A stretch of 39,648 nucleotides of DNA, taken from the NCBI GenBank assembly GCA_029779845.1, contig JAKOZT010000068.1, forward strand, positions 1-39,648, in the 5' to 3' direction. Under the pieces are notes generated by a model that was not told the DNA's origin, did not search any database, and saw only the letters and a list, made by a program, of their open reading frames with translations. The stretch is from Pseudomonadota bacterium. GTDB taxonomy: Bacteria > Pseudomonadota > Gammaproteobacteria > Burkholderiales > Burkholderiaceae_C. A program made the position numbers and the translations under genes. This document shows positions 9,323-17,109 of the stretch, piece after piece (within the stretch, counting starts at the first letter, position 1; each line of letters starts with the position of its first letter).

Positions 9323-10084
9323 TCAGGACGCCGCGGACGCCGATCTCAGCGTCTGCAGCGCGAGGCACAGGTCGTCCCAGGCCTTGGCCTTGTCCTCCAG
9401 GTTGCGCAGCAGGTAGGCCGGGTGGTAGGTGACGATCAGCGGCACGCCGTGATAGCGGTGCACGCGCGAGCGCAGCCGGCCGATCGGCTCGTGGCTGCGC
9501 AGCAGGCTTTGCACCGCGAAGCGCCCCATCGCCAGGATGATGCGCGGGCGGATCAGCTCGATCTGGCGGATCAGGAAGGGCTCGCACTGCGCAAGCTCCT
9601 CCGGCTCGGGATTGCGGTTGCCCGGCGGGCGGCACTTCAGCGTGTTGGCGATGTAGACCTGCTGCGCCGCGTCGGCCTCGGCACGCGTCAGGCCGATGGC
9701 GCGCAGCATGTTGTCGAGCAACTGGCCCGACTTGCCGACGAAGGGCTCGCCCTGGCGGTCTTCCTGCTCGCCCGGCGCCTCGCCGACGATCATCCAGTGG
9801 GCGCTGGTGTTGCCGACGCCGAACACCGTCTGGCGCCGGCCCTCGCACAGCTTGCAGGCACGGCAGGCGACGACGGCCTCGCGCAGCGCGGGCCAGTCCA
9901 TCGACTCGACGTGGACGGCGCGGTCGCGGGCGGTGGGCGGCGGCGTGGCCACGACCTGCGGCGCGGGCGCGGGCACGGGCGCTTCGACCACGGCCGGCGA
10001 TGCAGGCTGCGGCTCCGGCGCCTGCCAGAGCCTGATTCCGATCTCCGCGAGCATCGCCTGCTGGCGCTCAGTCCAGCCCATCAC
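9323..10084 (-). CDS. Uracil-DNA glycosylase, family 4 (4Fe-4S)
   Basis: A 253-residue family 4 uracil-DNA glycosylase, which removes uracil from DNA. The iron-sulfur cysteines are visible as CKLC (C77, C80), C151 in KCRPPGNRNP and C167. Catalytic motif A GEAPGEQED is at 101-109 with FVGKSGQLL after it, and motif B HPAYLLR at 221-227. An N-terminal proline/alanine-rich linker (about 21-52) precedes the enzyme domain; such extensions are common in this family. The start overlaps the rimI end by 17 bases (ATG ATG at 10084/10081). It is third in the tsaB-rimI-glycosylase unit. Confidence 0.92.
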   Translation of the reverse strand: MMGWTERQQAMLAEIGIRLWQAPEPQPASPAVVEAPVPAPAPQVVATPPPTARDRAVHVESMDWPALREAVVACRACKLCEGRRQTVFGVGNTSAHWMIVGEAPGEQEDRQGEPFVGKSGQLLDNMLRAIGLTRAEADAAQQVYIANTLKCRPPGNRNPEPEELAQCEPFLIRQIELIRPRIILAMGRFAVQSLLRSHEPIGRLRSRVHRYHGVPLIVTYHPAYLLRNLEDKAKAWDDLCLALQTLRSASAAS

Positions 10085-10562
10085 CGGCTCCTTCGATCGC
10101 CAGGCTCATCACGACCGCGTCCTCGCGCCGGCCGTCGGCATCCGGGTAGTAGCCCTTGCGCCGGCCCATCTCGGCGAAGCCGCGGCGGCGGTAGATCGCC
10201 CGGGCGCGCGGGTTGCTCTCGCGCACTTCCAGCCACAGCTGCTTCGCGCCGCGCTCGCGGCACAGCGCCACCAGCGCATCGAGCATGTCGCGCCCGTGGC
10301 CGCGGTGCCAGACGCGCGGCGCGACGGTGATGTTCAGCAGGTGCATCTCCTCGACGCCGGCCATCGCGACGAAATAGCCGAGGATCTGCCCGTCGTCGCC
10401 GTACAGCACGCGCGCGTCGTAGCCGGCCGCGAGCGAATCGACGAAGTTGCCGCGGCTCCACGGAAAGGCGTAGGCGCTCGCTTCGATGGCCAGCACCGCG
10501 TCGAGATGCGGCACGCTCATCGGCAGCAGCAGCGGCTGCCTCGGCTGCGGCACCGCGCTCAT
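10068..10562 (-). CDS. rimI: Ribosomal protein S18-alanine N-acetyltransferase RimI
   Basis: A 164-residue GNAT acetyltransferase that acetylates the N-terminal alanine of ribosomal protein S18. Family features are AIEASAYAFPWSRGNFVDSL near residues 26-45, LLNITVAP, the acetyl-CoA loop RVWHRGHGRDML, and LEVRESNPRARAIYRRRGF. The ATG at 10562 overlaps the tsaB stop (ATGA), the usual tsaB-rimI coupling. An upstream frame extension into tsaB is shadow. The name rests on the tsaB neighbour and on the motif set; other GNAT proteins can look similar. Confidence 0.92.
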   Translation of the reverse strand: MSAVPQPRQPLLLPMSVPHLDAVLAIEASAYAFPWSRGNFVDSLAAGYDARVLYGDDGQILGYFVAMAGVEEMHLLNITVAPRVWHRGHGRDMLDALVALCRERGAKQLWLEVRESNPRARAIYRRRGFAEMGRRKGYYPDADGRREDAVVMSLAIEGAGDGLD

Positions 10563-11275
10563 GCCGCAGCCTTTGCGCGTTGCGCCGCCTCGCGCTCGGC
10601 GGTGGTCTGCGCAACCTTGTCGCGCAGGTAGACCGGCAGCGCCAGCGCGGCATCGACCGCGGCGCCGTCGCACCACGCCGCTTCGGCGAGCCGCGCCAGC
10701 GCGGCGGCGCGCGAGCGGGTCGCCGGGCGTTGCAGCGCGTTGCCGGTGGCGAGCCGTTCACCGAAGGCGGCCAGCGCCGAGCCCGCCACGCAGCGCGGCG
10801 GCTCGGCCGCCCAGCGCCGGTTTAGTTCCTCGGGCCGGCACAGCATCGGCGCGGTGAGCACTTGCCAGCGCTCGCCCTCGCGCCGGTAGTGCGCCGCATA
10901 GACCTCGTCCATGCGCGCATCCATCGCCACCCAGCAATCCGCGGCGGCGTCGCCGAGTTCGTCGAAAGCCTCCTGCGCCACCAGCAGCAGGCTGTCCAGC
11001 GCCAGCACCGGCTTGCCGGCACCCAGCGCGAGACCTTGCGCCACCGAACAGGCGCTGCGCAAGCCGGTGAACGCACCCGGCCCGCGCCCGAAACCGACCG
11101 CATCCACATCGTCCAGCGTGCAGCCGGCCGATTGCAGCAGCACCATCACCTCGGGCAGCAGTCGCGCCGACGCCAGCGCACCGCCTTCGCCTTCGAAAAC
11201 GAAGCGCCGGCCGTCGCGGCTGAGAGCGATGCACATCGCCTCGGTGGCGCTGTCGATGGCCAGCAGACAGGTCAT
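10559..11275 (-). CDS. tsaB: tRNA threonylcarbamoyladenosine biosynthesis protein TsaB
   Basis: A 238-residue TsaB, the partner of TsaD and TsaE in making t6A37 on ANN-decoding tRNAs. It begins MTCLLAIDSATEAMCIAL. The family hallmark GFGRGPGAFTGLRSACSVAQ follows near residue 60, with PVLALDSLLLVAQ and MDARMDEVYAAHY after it. The ATG at 11275 is preferred over a longer frame reaching 11422, whose extra residues are low-complexity and precede the conserved start. Another t6A enzyme gene, tsaC, lies elsewhere in the window (16128-17108); tsaD and tsaE are not here. Confidence 0.93.
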   Translation of the reverse strand: MTCLLAIDSATEAMCIALSRDGRRFVFEGEGGALASARLLPEVMVLLQSAGCTLDDVDAVGFGRGPGAFTGLRSACSVAQGLALGAGKPVLALDSLLLVAQEAFDELGDAAADCWVAMDARMDEVYAAHYRREGERWQVLTAPMLCRPEELNRRWAAEPPRCVAGSALAAFGERLATGNALQRPATRSRAAALARLAEAAWCDGAAVDAALALPVYLRDKVAQTTAEREAAQRAKAAA

Positions 11276-11430
11276 GACAGCCCCTCGTCCGACGAGTACG
11301 TCGGCCGATCCCCCGCGGGGATGCGGGCCGGCTTGGGAGCGGCCCGGCACTCGGCCCTTGGAGCTGCGATGGCGTCTTGGTTCATGCGGCGACGAGTGTA
11401 CGGCGCAGGCCCATGCGATCATCCCGGCCC

Positions 11431-12858
11431 ATGCCGTTCCCGATGTTCCGGCGCCCGCTCGCCGCTGCGCTGCTGCTCGCGGCCTCCGCCGCCGCCTTCG
11501 CCCGCCTGCCCGGCGAGATCCACACCGCGCTCGACCGCGTCAAGCTGCCGCCCGAGTCCGTCGTCGTCCTCGTGCAGGAGGTCGGCAGCGGCCGCAACCG
11601 CCTCGCCTGGCGCGAGACGGCGCCGGTCAACCCGGCCTCGCTGACCAAGCTGGTGACCACCTACGCCGCGCTCGACCTGCTCGGCCCGGCCTGGGCCTGG
11701 AACACGCCGGTGTGGCTGCAGGGCACGGTGAGCGACGGCGTGCTCGACGGCAACCTCGTCATCAAGGGCAGCGGCGACCCCAAGCTGGTGCCCGAGCGGC
11801 TGTGGCTGCTGCTGCGCCGCGTGCAGCAGCTCGGCGTGCGCGAGATCCGCGGCGACATCGTGCTCGACCGCAGCGCCTTCGTCGTGCCCGAGCAGAGCCC
11901 GGCCGATTTCGACGGCGAGCCGCTGCGCCCCTACAACGTGCGCGCCGACGCGCTGCTGCTGGGCTACCGCTCGGTGCTGATCGGCTTCACGCCCGACGCG
12001 GCGCGCGGCGTCGCGCTGGTCAGCCTCGACCCGCCGCTGGCCGGCGTCAGCGCCGACGCCAGCGTGCCGCTCAGCGCCACGCCCTGCGGCGATTGGCGCG
12101 GCGAGCTGCGCGCCGATTTCAGCGACCCGCTGCGCCTGCGCCTGGCCGGCACCTTCCCCGCCGCCTGCGGCGAGAAGACCTGGCCGCTCGCCTATGCCGA
12201 GCCGCGCCGCTACGACGAGCGGCTGCTCACCGGCCTGTGGCGCGAAATGGGCGGCAAGCTCTCCGGCACGGTGCGCGAGGGCGCGGCACCGGCCGTGCCG
12301 CCCACCTTCAGCAGCGCCTCGCCGGCGCTGGCTGAAGTGATCCGCGACATCAACAAGTACAGCAACAACGTGATGGCGCAGCAGCTGTTCCTCTCGCTCG
12401 GGCTGGCGCGCAGCGGGCGCGGCACGCCGGAAGCCTCGCGCGAGGTGCTGCGGCGCTGGCTGGCCGAGCGCATCGGCCGCCAGAACGCCGAGGGCGTCGT
12501 GATCGACAACGGCTCGGGCCTGTCGCGCGAGACGCGGCTGTCGGCGCAGCAGCTGGCGCGCCTGCTGCAATCGGCCTGGGGCAGCGCGGTGATGCCCGAA
12601 TTGCTCGCCTCGCTGCCGGTGTCGGGCGTGGACGGCACGCTGACGCGCTCCAAGGCACCGCTCGGCCGCGCGCACCTGAAGACCGGCTCGCTGCGCGACG
12701 TGGCCGGCATCGCCGGCTACGTGCTGGCGGCCAGCGGGCGGCGCTACGTGGTGGTGGCGATCGCCAACCACGCCAACGCCGGCGCGGCGCGGCCGGCCTT
12801 CGACGCGCTGGTGCAGTGGGTGGTGCAGGACGGCGCCGAGCAGGCGCCGCCGAACTGA
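11431..12858 (+). CDS. dacB: D-alanyl-D-alanine carboxypeptidase/endopeptidase PBP4 (DacB)
   Basis: A 475-residue peptidase family S13 penicillin-binding protein, acting in the periplasm on peptidoglycan. A signal peptide covers about residues 1-25. The active-site motifs are SLTK (Ser70, Lys73), SNN (311-313) and KTG (417-419); the large insertion between the first two motifs is typical of PBP4. The ATG at 11431 is chosen; 11443 is also possible and shortens the signal peptide by 4 residues. The preceding gap 11276-11430 to the divergent tsaB contains GC-rich dyads (for example CCCCCGCGGGG) but no promoter I can defend. Its stop overlaps the SemiSWEET start (TGATG). Confidence 0.93.
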   Translation: MPFPMFRRPLAAALLLAASAAAFARLPGEIHTALDRVKLPPESVVVLVQEVGSGRNRLAWRETAPVNPASLTKLVTTYAALDLLGPAWAWNTPVWLQGTVSDGVLDGNLVIKGSGDPKLVPERLWLLLRRVQQLGVREIRGDIVLDRSAFVVPEQSPADFDGEPLRPYNVRADALLLGYRSVLIGFTPDAARGVALVSLDPPLAGVSADASVPLSATPCGDWRGELRADFSDPLRLRLAGTFPAACGEKTWPLAYAEPRRYDERLLTGLWREMGGKLSGTVREGAAPAVPPTFSSASPALAEVIRDINKYSNNVMAQQLFLSLGLARSGRGTPEASREVLRRWLAERIGRQNAEGVVIDNGSGLSRETRLSAQQLARLLQSAWGSAVMPELLASLPVSGVDGTLTRSKAPLGRAHLKTGSLRDVAGIAGYVLAASGRRYVVVAIANHANAGAARPAFDALVQWVVQDGAEQAPPN

Positions 12859-13136
12859 TGAGCGCCGCGCCCGCGCTGCTGCTCGACTGGGTCGGCTACG
12901 CCGCCGCGGCGCTGACCACCTTCGCCTTCGTGCCGCAGGCCTGGCACACCTTCCGCACGCGCGACGTGCGCGGCATCTCGCTGAGCATGTACGGCGCCTT
13001 CACGTTCGGCGTGCTGTTGTGGCTGGTCTACGGCGTGCTGCTCGGCGCCTGGCCGGTGATCGTGGCCAACGCGATCACGCTCGCGCTGGCCGCCTGCATC
13101 CTGGTGATGAAGCTGGTGCTCGATCAGAAGCGCTGA
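12858..13136 (+). CDS. SemiSWEET-type (PQ-loop) sugar transporter
   Basis: A 92-residue protein with three transmembrane helices, the size and layout of bacterial SemiSWEETs, which work as dimers moving sugars across the inner membrane. The PQ motif is at residues 26-27 in TFAFVPQAWHTFRTRD. It is followed by the conserved RGISLSMY, the middle helix with LLWLVYG, and the third helix with the pocket asparagine Asn71 (IVANAITLAL). The ATG overlaps the dacB TGA (TGATG), so translation is coupled. It ends directly against the converging OmpW gene with no spacer. The substrate cannot be read from the sequence. Confidence 0.9.
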   Translation: MSAAPALLLDWVGYAAAALTTFAFVPQAWHTFRTRDVRGISLSMYGAFTFGVLLWLVYGVLLGAWPVIVANAITLALAACILVMKLVLDQKR

Positions 13137-13775
13137 CTAGAAGCGGTAAGACAAGCCCGCCGCGTAGGTCACCGGCTTGAAGTCGATCTTGGTGGTCAGC
13201 ACCGTCGAGCCGGCCGCCACCAGCTTCGACTTCGTGTCGATGCGCGCCACGCTGGCGAACAGGCCCCAGTTCTTGTCGAAGGCATAGTCGATGCCGGCCT
13301 GCACCACCAGGCCGGTCGAATCCGACATCTTCACGTCGCTCGCCAGGCTGGAGCGGATGCTGCTGAACTTGGTGTAGTTGATGCCGGCGCCGAGGTAGGG
13401 GCGCAGCCGGTCGCCGTCGCTGCCGAAGTGGTAGTTGGCGATCAGCGTCGGCGCGATCACGCGCGCCGACATGATCTCGCCGAGGAAGGCCACCGTGCCG
13501 GTGGCCCTGGCCTTGATCTTCGGCGGCGCGCCGATCACCAGCTCGACGCCGATGTTCGGCGTGAAGAGGCGCTCGTAGGTCAGCAGCAGCGTGGTCGCGT
13601 CGCCGGTCTTCGCGTCGGCGCCGGCGGGCACGCCGATGCCCTGGATGCCGTTGGTCTTCGAGTCGGTGGTGTAGCGGATCGCGCCGGCCTTGAAGACGTT
13701 GTCCTGCGCCTGCGCCGCGCTGCCGACGGCGGCCGCGAGCACGGCCGCGGCCGTCGCCTGGAGGATGAACTTCAT
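13137..13775 (-). CDS. OmpW family outer-membrane protein
   Basis: A 212-residue outer-membrane protein with signal peptide 1-24 ending SAAQAQ, then strands of alternating hydrophobic residues and the terminal phenylalanine (GLSYRF) expected of beta-barrels. OmpW family features include TTLLLTYERLFTPNIGVELVIG, then PTLIANYHFG and LRPYLGAGINYTKF. OmpW barrels have eight strands and form a hydrophobic channel; the ligand here is unknown. The stop TAG is adjacent to the SemiSWEET stop on the other strand, leaving no room for a terminator between them. The gene follows the SGNH esterase by 30 bases and may be read with it. Confidence 0.9.
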   Translation of the reverse strand: MKFILQATAAAVLAAAVGSAAQAQDNVFKAGAIRYTTDSKTNGIQGIGVPAGADAKTGDATTLLLTYERLFTPNIGVELVIGAPPKIKARATGTVAFLGEIMSARVIAPTLIANYHFGSDGDRLRPYLGAGINYTKFSSIRSSLASDVKMSDSTGLVVQAGIDYAFDKNWGLFASVARIDTKSKLVAAGSTVLTTKIDFKPVTYAAGLSYRF

Positions 13776-13805
13776 GTCGTGGTTCTCCGAGGTGCTGTGC
13801 GGGGG

Positions 13806-14990
13806 TCAGATCCAGCCGAAGGCGCGCAGCTGCGCCAGGAAGGCGTCGCTGATCGCCTTGTGGCCGCCGGTGGTGGGGTGCACCGAGTCGGCGAAGAACC
13901 AGGTGGTGGCGCTGGCCGGCGGCGTGTCGCGCAGCGAGGCCGGGCCGCAGAACAGCGAGGAGCCGTCGGTCACGTTGTTGGCCGTGGCCGCCGCGATCTT
14001 CACGCCGTCGCAGGCCGGCAGCGTGATGTTGGTGAAGCCCAGCTGCGTCGCGTTGGCGGTCAGGTCCTTGAACAGCGCGAAGGTGTCGATGATCTGCACC
14101 GGCGCACCGGTGAGCTGGTCGCGCAGCCACAGGTTGAAGATGCGCGACAGGTCGGTCAGCACGCCGCGCGCCGGCGCCACCTGCGCCGAGTTGCCGAAGG
14201 GCGTGTCGGCGATGTCGCTGAGCGTCATCACCGCCACGTACTTGCCGCCCTTGGCGAGGATCTGCGTCTTCACCAGTGCGGCCAGTTCGAAGGCGGCCTG
14301 CTTCATGCCGAGCTGCGCCTCGGTCTGCGCCTGGAACAGCGCGGCGTTGGCCTGGTCGGCGGTGATCGCGCCGCTGCCCGCCTGCGCCTGGATCTGCGCC
14401 GCCTTGGCGGCGAAGATGCCGAACTGCGTGAACACGTCGTTGCTGCCGGCGTAGACCATGACCAGGTCGGTGTCGGCGAAGCGCCCGCCGAAAGCCGGGC
14501 TGGCGAGGTGGTTGGCGATCTGCGTGGCCACCGGCACGGTCAGCGCGCCGCCGCCGGTGGCCGGGTCATGGCCGACGCCGTTCGGGTCGGTGACGCGCGA
14601 GCCGCCCTGGCCGTAGGCGGTGCAGGACTTCGCGATCACCGGGTTCGGATTGGCCGCCGCCGGGCAGCTCACCGATTGCCCGTTGAAGCCCACCTGCGCC
14701 GGCGTGACCAGCAGGCCCAGCGCCGTGGCGACGTTCTCCACCCAGATCGTGCCGGTGCTGCTGTTGGTGGTGAACTTGCCGCCGGCGATGTTGAACTGGG
14801 CGGGCGCCGGCGAGTAGGTGCCGACGTCGCTCAGGCTGTCGCCGAAGCTGATCAGCGCGCTGAAATTGCCCTTGGTGGTGGGCGCGCCGGAAGGCGAGCC
14901 GCTGCCGGGCACATCGGGGTCGCCCCCGCCACAGGCCGCGAGCAGCGCGGCCGCCAGCGCCAGCGGCGCCAGGGAACGGAACAGCTTCAT
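13806..14990 (-). CDS. SGNH/GDSL-family hydrolase lipoprotein
   Basis: A 394-residue putative lipoprotein esterase. The lipobox LLAAC gives Cys20, followed by GGG and a Ser/Gly/Pro-rich linker. All four SGNH blocks are present: FGDSLSD (49-55, nucleophile Ser52), the glycine block AYGQGGSR (125-132), GSND (182-185, Asn184) and DSVHP (Asp368, His371). It may hydrolyse short-chain esters at the envelope; the substrate is unknown. ATG 14990 is preferred because AGAGGTG sits just before it; GTG 14996 is also in frame. A -10 box and a perfect 24-bp dyad lie upstream, suggesting its own repressor-controlled promoter. OmpW follows after 30 bases. Confidence 0.88.
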   Translation of the reverse strand: MKLFRSLAPLALAAALLAACGGGDPDVPGSGSPSGAPTTKGNFSALISFGDSLSDVGTYSPAPAQFNIAGGKFTTNSSTGTIWVENVATALGLLVTPAQVGFNGQSVSCPAAANPNPVIAKSCTAYGQGGSRVTDPNGVGHDPATGGGALTVPVATQIANHLASPAFGGRFADTDLVMVYAGSNDVFTQFGIFAAKAAQIQAQAGSGAITADQANAALFQAQTEAQLGMKQAAFELAALVKTQILAKGGKYVAVMTLSDIADTPFGNSAQVAPARGVLTDLSRIFNLWLRDQLTGAPVQIIDTFALFKDLTANATQLGFTNITLPACDGVKIAAATANNVTDGSSLFCGPASLRDTPPASATTWFFADSVHPTTGGHKAISDAFLAQLRAFGWI

Positions 14991-15012
14991 GCACACCTCT
15001 TTGTCGTCGGCT

Positions 15013-15036
15013 AAAAACGAACGGTCGTTCGTTTTT
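15013..15036. promoter_or_regulatory. Perfect 24-bp dyad, probable TetR-family operator
   Basis: AAAAACGAACG, two bases (GT), then CGTTCGTTTTT form an inverted repeat with 11-base perfect arms. The core ACGAACGGTCGTTCGT resembles operators of TetR-family repressors. It lies 23 bases before the SGNH hydrolase ATG and just downstream of a TATAGT -10 candidate (15052-15047, minus strand), where a bound repressor would block transcription. A terminator is less likely: the unpaired loop is only two to four bases. No regulator gene is encoded in this window. Confidence 0.75.
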
Positions 15037-15046
15037 GTGTCCGGCC

Positions 15047-15052
15047 ACTATA
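15047..15052 (-). promoter_or_regulatory. Candidate -10 hexamer for the SGNH hydrolase gene
   Basis: Read on the minus strand the bases are TATAGT, five of six matching TATAAT, with a start site expected near 15040, directly before the 24-bp dyad. No recognisable -35 hexamer is present at 16-18 bases, which would fit an activator-dependent or weak promoter. Confidence 0.4.
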
Positions 15053-15127
15053 GGTGCGCGGCGCGGCGCGGCGCCGCAGGAGAAACCCGGCTCGGGCCCT
15101 CGGGACTTCCCCCGATCGGAAGGAGCG

Positions 15128-16096
15128 TCAGAAGGGGTTGGTGCGCACCCGGTTGGCCGCCAGCGTGCCGATGTAGGCGTGGCTCTGCGGGCCCATGTGC
15201 GTGGCGTCGGCCCACTGGTGCGAGGTGGAGGTGGCGCCGCTGACCAGCGTGTCGGTGGTGCAGTCGAGCAGGTTGGGCGCGAGCGTCGCATCGCAGGCCG
15301 CCACCAGCACGTTGCTCATCGCGTAGCTGCTCGGGTACTTGTGCATCGTGTCCATCAGCTCGTTGGTCAGCATCAGCGCGACCTTGGAGCCGTCTTCGGC
15401 GCGCAGGCCCAGGCGCAGGCCGGCGTTGAAGGCATCGACCATCTGCTTGAGCAGCGCGGTGCGCGACGTGTCGCCGGCCGCCGCGTTCTCGGCCAGCGCG
15501 AAGGGCGTGATCGACACGCTGGGCACGGTGGACACCAGCACCTTGCCGCCGGCATCGGCGATGCGCCGCACCTGCGCGGCCAGCGCCTCGCCGGCCGCCT
15601 TGGCCGCGGCGAGCAGATCGGCGCTGGGCGTGTTGGGGTACAGCGCGTACTGCTCGAGCAGGTCGTGCTGGCCGACCATGATGGTCACCAGGTCCTTCTC
15701 GGAGAAGGTGTCGGCGGCCAGATGCTGATCGATCTGCGCCGCAATGTCAGCCACCTTGGCGCCGTTGGCGGCGTAGATGCGGCTGGCCGGGTCGGCCACG
15801 TTGTCGGGGTTGCACTGCGGGAACACCAGGCCGTGGGCGCTGGCCAGGCGCTGCACCCACAGCGGGTTGGTGGCGCAGGCGAGCGTCTTCACGCCGTTGC
15901 TGTCGGCCACCAGCGCATTGATGCTGTACTTGTGCCCGTCGGAGGTGATCACGCTCAACTCGTCGCCGAAGGCCAGCACGCGGCGCGGCTCGAAGGCCTG
16001 CACCGGATCGCCGCCGCCGCAGGAGGCCAGCAGCGCCGCGAAGCCGAGGGCGAGGGCCAGCGCGGCGCGGCGGGGGGCGTGGGCGGGGAAGTTCAT
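15128..16096 (-). CDS. SGNH-like lipoprotein lacking the catalytic serine
   Basis: A 322-residue putative lipoprotein, lipobox LLASC with Cys26, then GGGD. The overall fold pattern follows the SGNH family: RRVLAFGDELSVI (38-50), AANGAKVADI (109-118), VTIMVGQHDLLEQ (137-149) and DATHM (297-301). However, block I reads GDEL, with Glu46 where the nucleophile serine should be, and block III reads GQHD, with His144 replacing the oxyanion asparagine. Asp297 and His300 of block V remain. It is probably not a standard esterase and may bind rather than cleave. Its neighbour at 13806-14990 has all residues intact. The start at 16096 (MNFPAHAPRR) is 31 bases after the tsaC stop; a longer frame to 16180 lies in tsaC. 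Confidence 0.8.
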   Translation of the reverse strand: MNFPAHAPRRAALALALGFAALLASCGGGDPVQAFEPRRVLAFGDELSVITSDGHKYSINALVADSNGVKTLACATNPLWVQRLASAHGLVFPQCNPDNVADPASRIYAANGAKVADIAAQIDQHLAADTFSEKDLVTIMVGQHDLLEQYALYPNTPSADLLAAAKAAGEALAAQVRRIADAGGKVLVSTVPSVSITPFALAENAAAGDTSRTALLKQMVDAFNAGLRLGLRAEDGSKVALMLTNELMDTMHKYPSSYAMSNVLVAACDATLAPNLLDCTTDTLVSGATSTSHQWADATHMGPQSHAYIGTLAANRVRTNPF

Positions 16097-16127
16097 CGAA
16101 GCTCCAGCAGACAAAGAGTGGTGGTGG

Positions 16128-17108
16128 TCAGGCGGCGGCGGCGCGCGCCAGCCGGTCGCGCACGCCGTCCCAGGCGGCATCGGCGGGCGGCTCCTCGACC
16201 CAGATCAGATCCAGGCCCAGGGCATCGAGTTCGCGCAAGGCGGCGAAGAGTTCGTGGGCGGCGCGCTCGGGCGCGTCGGGCATGACACGCCGCGCGAGGC
16301 GCGAGCCGGGCGGCAGCGGCACGGTGCGCGAATATACCGCCAGCTTCAAGGCGCTGTCGCCGAGCATCTGCAACGCGGTGTTCAGCATCCCGGCGGGCAT
16401 CAGGCGCAGCTTGGCGCGCGGCGCGTAGTGCGCTTCCAGCGTGCCGGAGGCGCGCGGCGAATCGGCGCCGCGCTCGGCCAGCGGCGCGGCTAGCGCGGCC
16501 TCGATGCGGCCGCGCTCGATCTGGCCGGGACGCAGCAGCGCGGGCGCGCGGCCCGAGCAGTCGACGATGCTCGATTCGATGCCGACGTCGCAGGCGCCGC
16601 CGTCGAGCACCAGCAGATCCGCTCCGAAATCGTCGACCACGTGCTGCGCGCGTGTCGGGCTGATGCGGCCGAAGCGATTGGCGCTCGGCCCGGCGACGCC
16701 GTGCACGCCGCGCTCACGCGCGGCGGCGAGCAGCTGGCGCGCCACCGGGTGCGCGGGGCAGCGCAGGCCGACGCTGCCCTGGCCTGCGGCGGCCGCTTCG
16801 GCGATGCCGGGCGCACGCGGCACGATGAGGGTCAGCGGGCCGGGCCAGAAGGCGGCGATCAGGCGCTCGGCGGCGTCGTTCAGGCTGGCGGCGAAGACGA
16901 GCGCATCGGCACGGTCGAGCACGTGCACGATCAGCGGGTGGTCGGCCGGCCGGCCCTTCAACGCGAAGATTTTTGCGACCGCCGCATCGTCGTCGGCACG
17001 TGCGCCCAGGCCGTAGACGGTCTCGGTCGGGAAGGCGACCAGTTCGCCCGCCGCGAGCGCCTCGGCCGCACGGTCGATCGCGGCGGCGTCCTGGCCGGAA
17101 AGCAGCAC
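16128..17108 (-). CDS. tsaC: L-threonylcarbamoyladenylate synthase (Sua5/TsaC)
   Basis: A 326-residue Sua5-type enzyme that makes threonylcarbamoyl-AMP from threonine, bicarbonate and ATP for t6A tRNA modification. The YrdC domain (about 1-200) shows AFPTETVYGLGA, KIFALKGRPADHPLIVHV, FWPGPLTLIVPR, VAGPSANRFGRISPT and GIESSIVD; the C-terminal Sua5 domain fills the rest. The start chosen is GTG 17108, one base after the purK stop; an ATG at 17144 would overlap purK by 35 bases and adds residues not conserved in the family. It ends the purE-purK-tsaC set and is followed by the SGNH-like lipoprotein. Confidence 0.9.
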   Translation of the reverse strand: MLLSGQDAAAIDRAAEALAAGELVAFPTETVYGLGARADDDAAVAKIFALKGRPADHPLIVHVLDRADALVFAASLNDAAERLIAAFWPGPLTLIVPRAPGIAEAAAAGQGSVGLRCPAHPVARQLLAAARERGVHGVAGPSANRFGRISPTRAQHVVDDFGADLLVLDGGACDVGIESSIVDCSGRAPALLRPGQIERGRIEAALAAPLAERGADSPRASGTLEAHYAPRAKLRLMPAGMLNTALQMLGDSALKLAVYSRTVPLPPGSRLARRVMPDAPERAAHELFAALRELDALGLDLIWVEEPPADAAWDGVRDRLARAAAA

Positions 17109-17109
17109 G

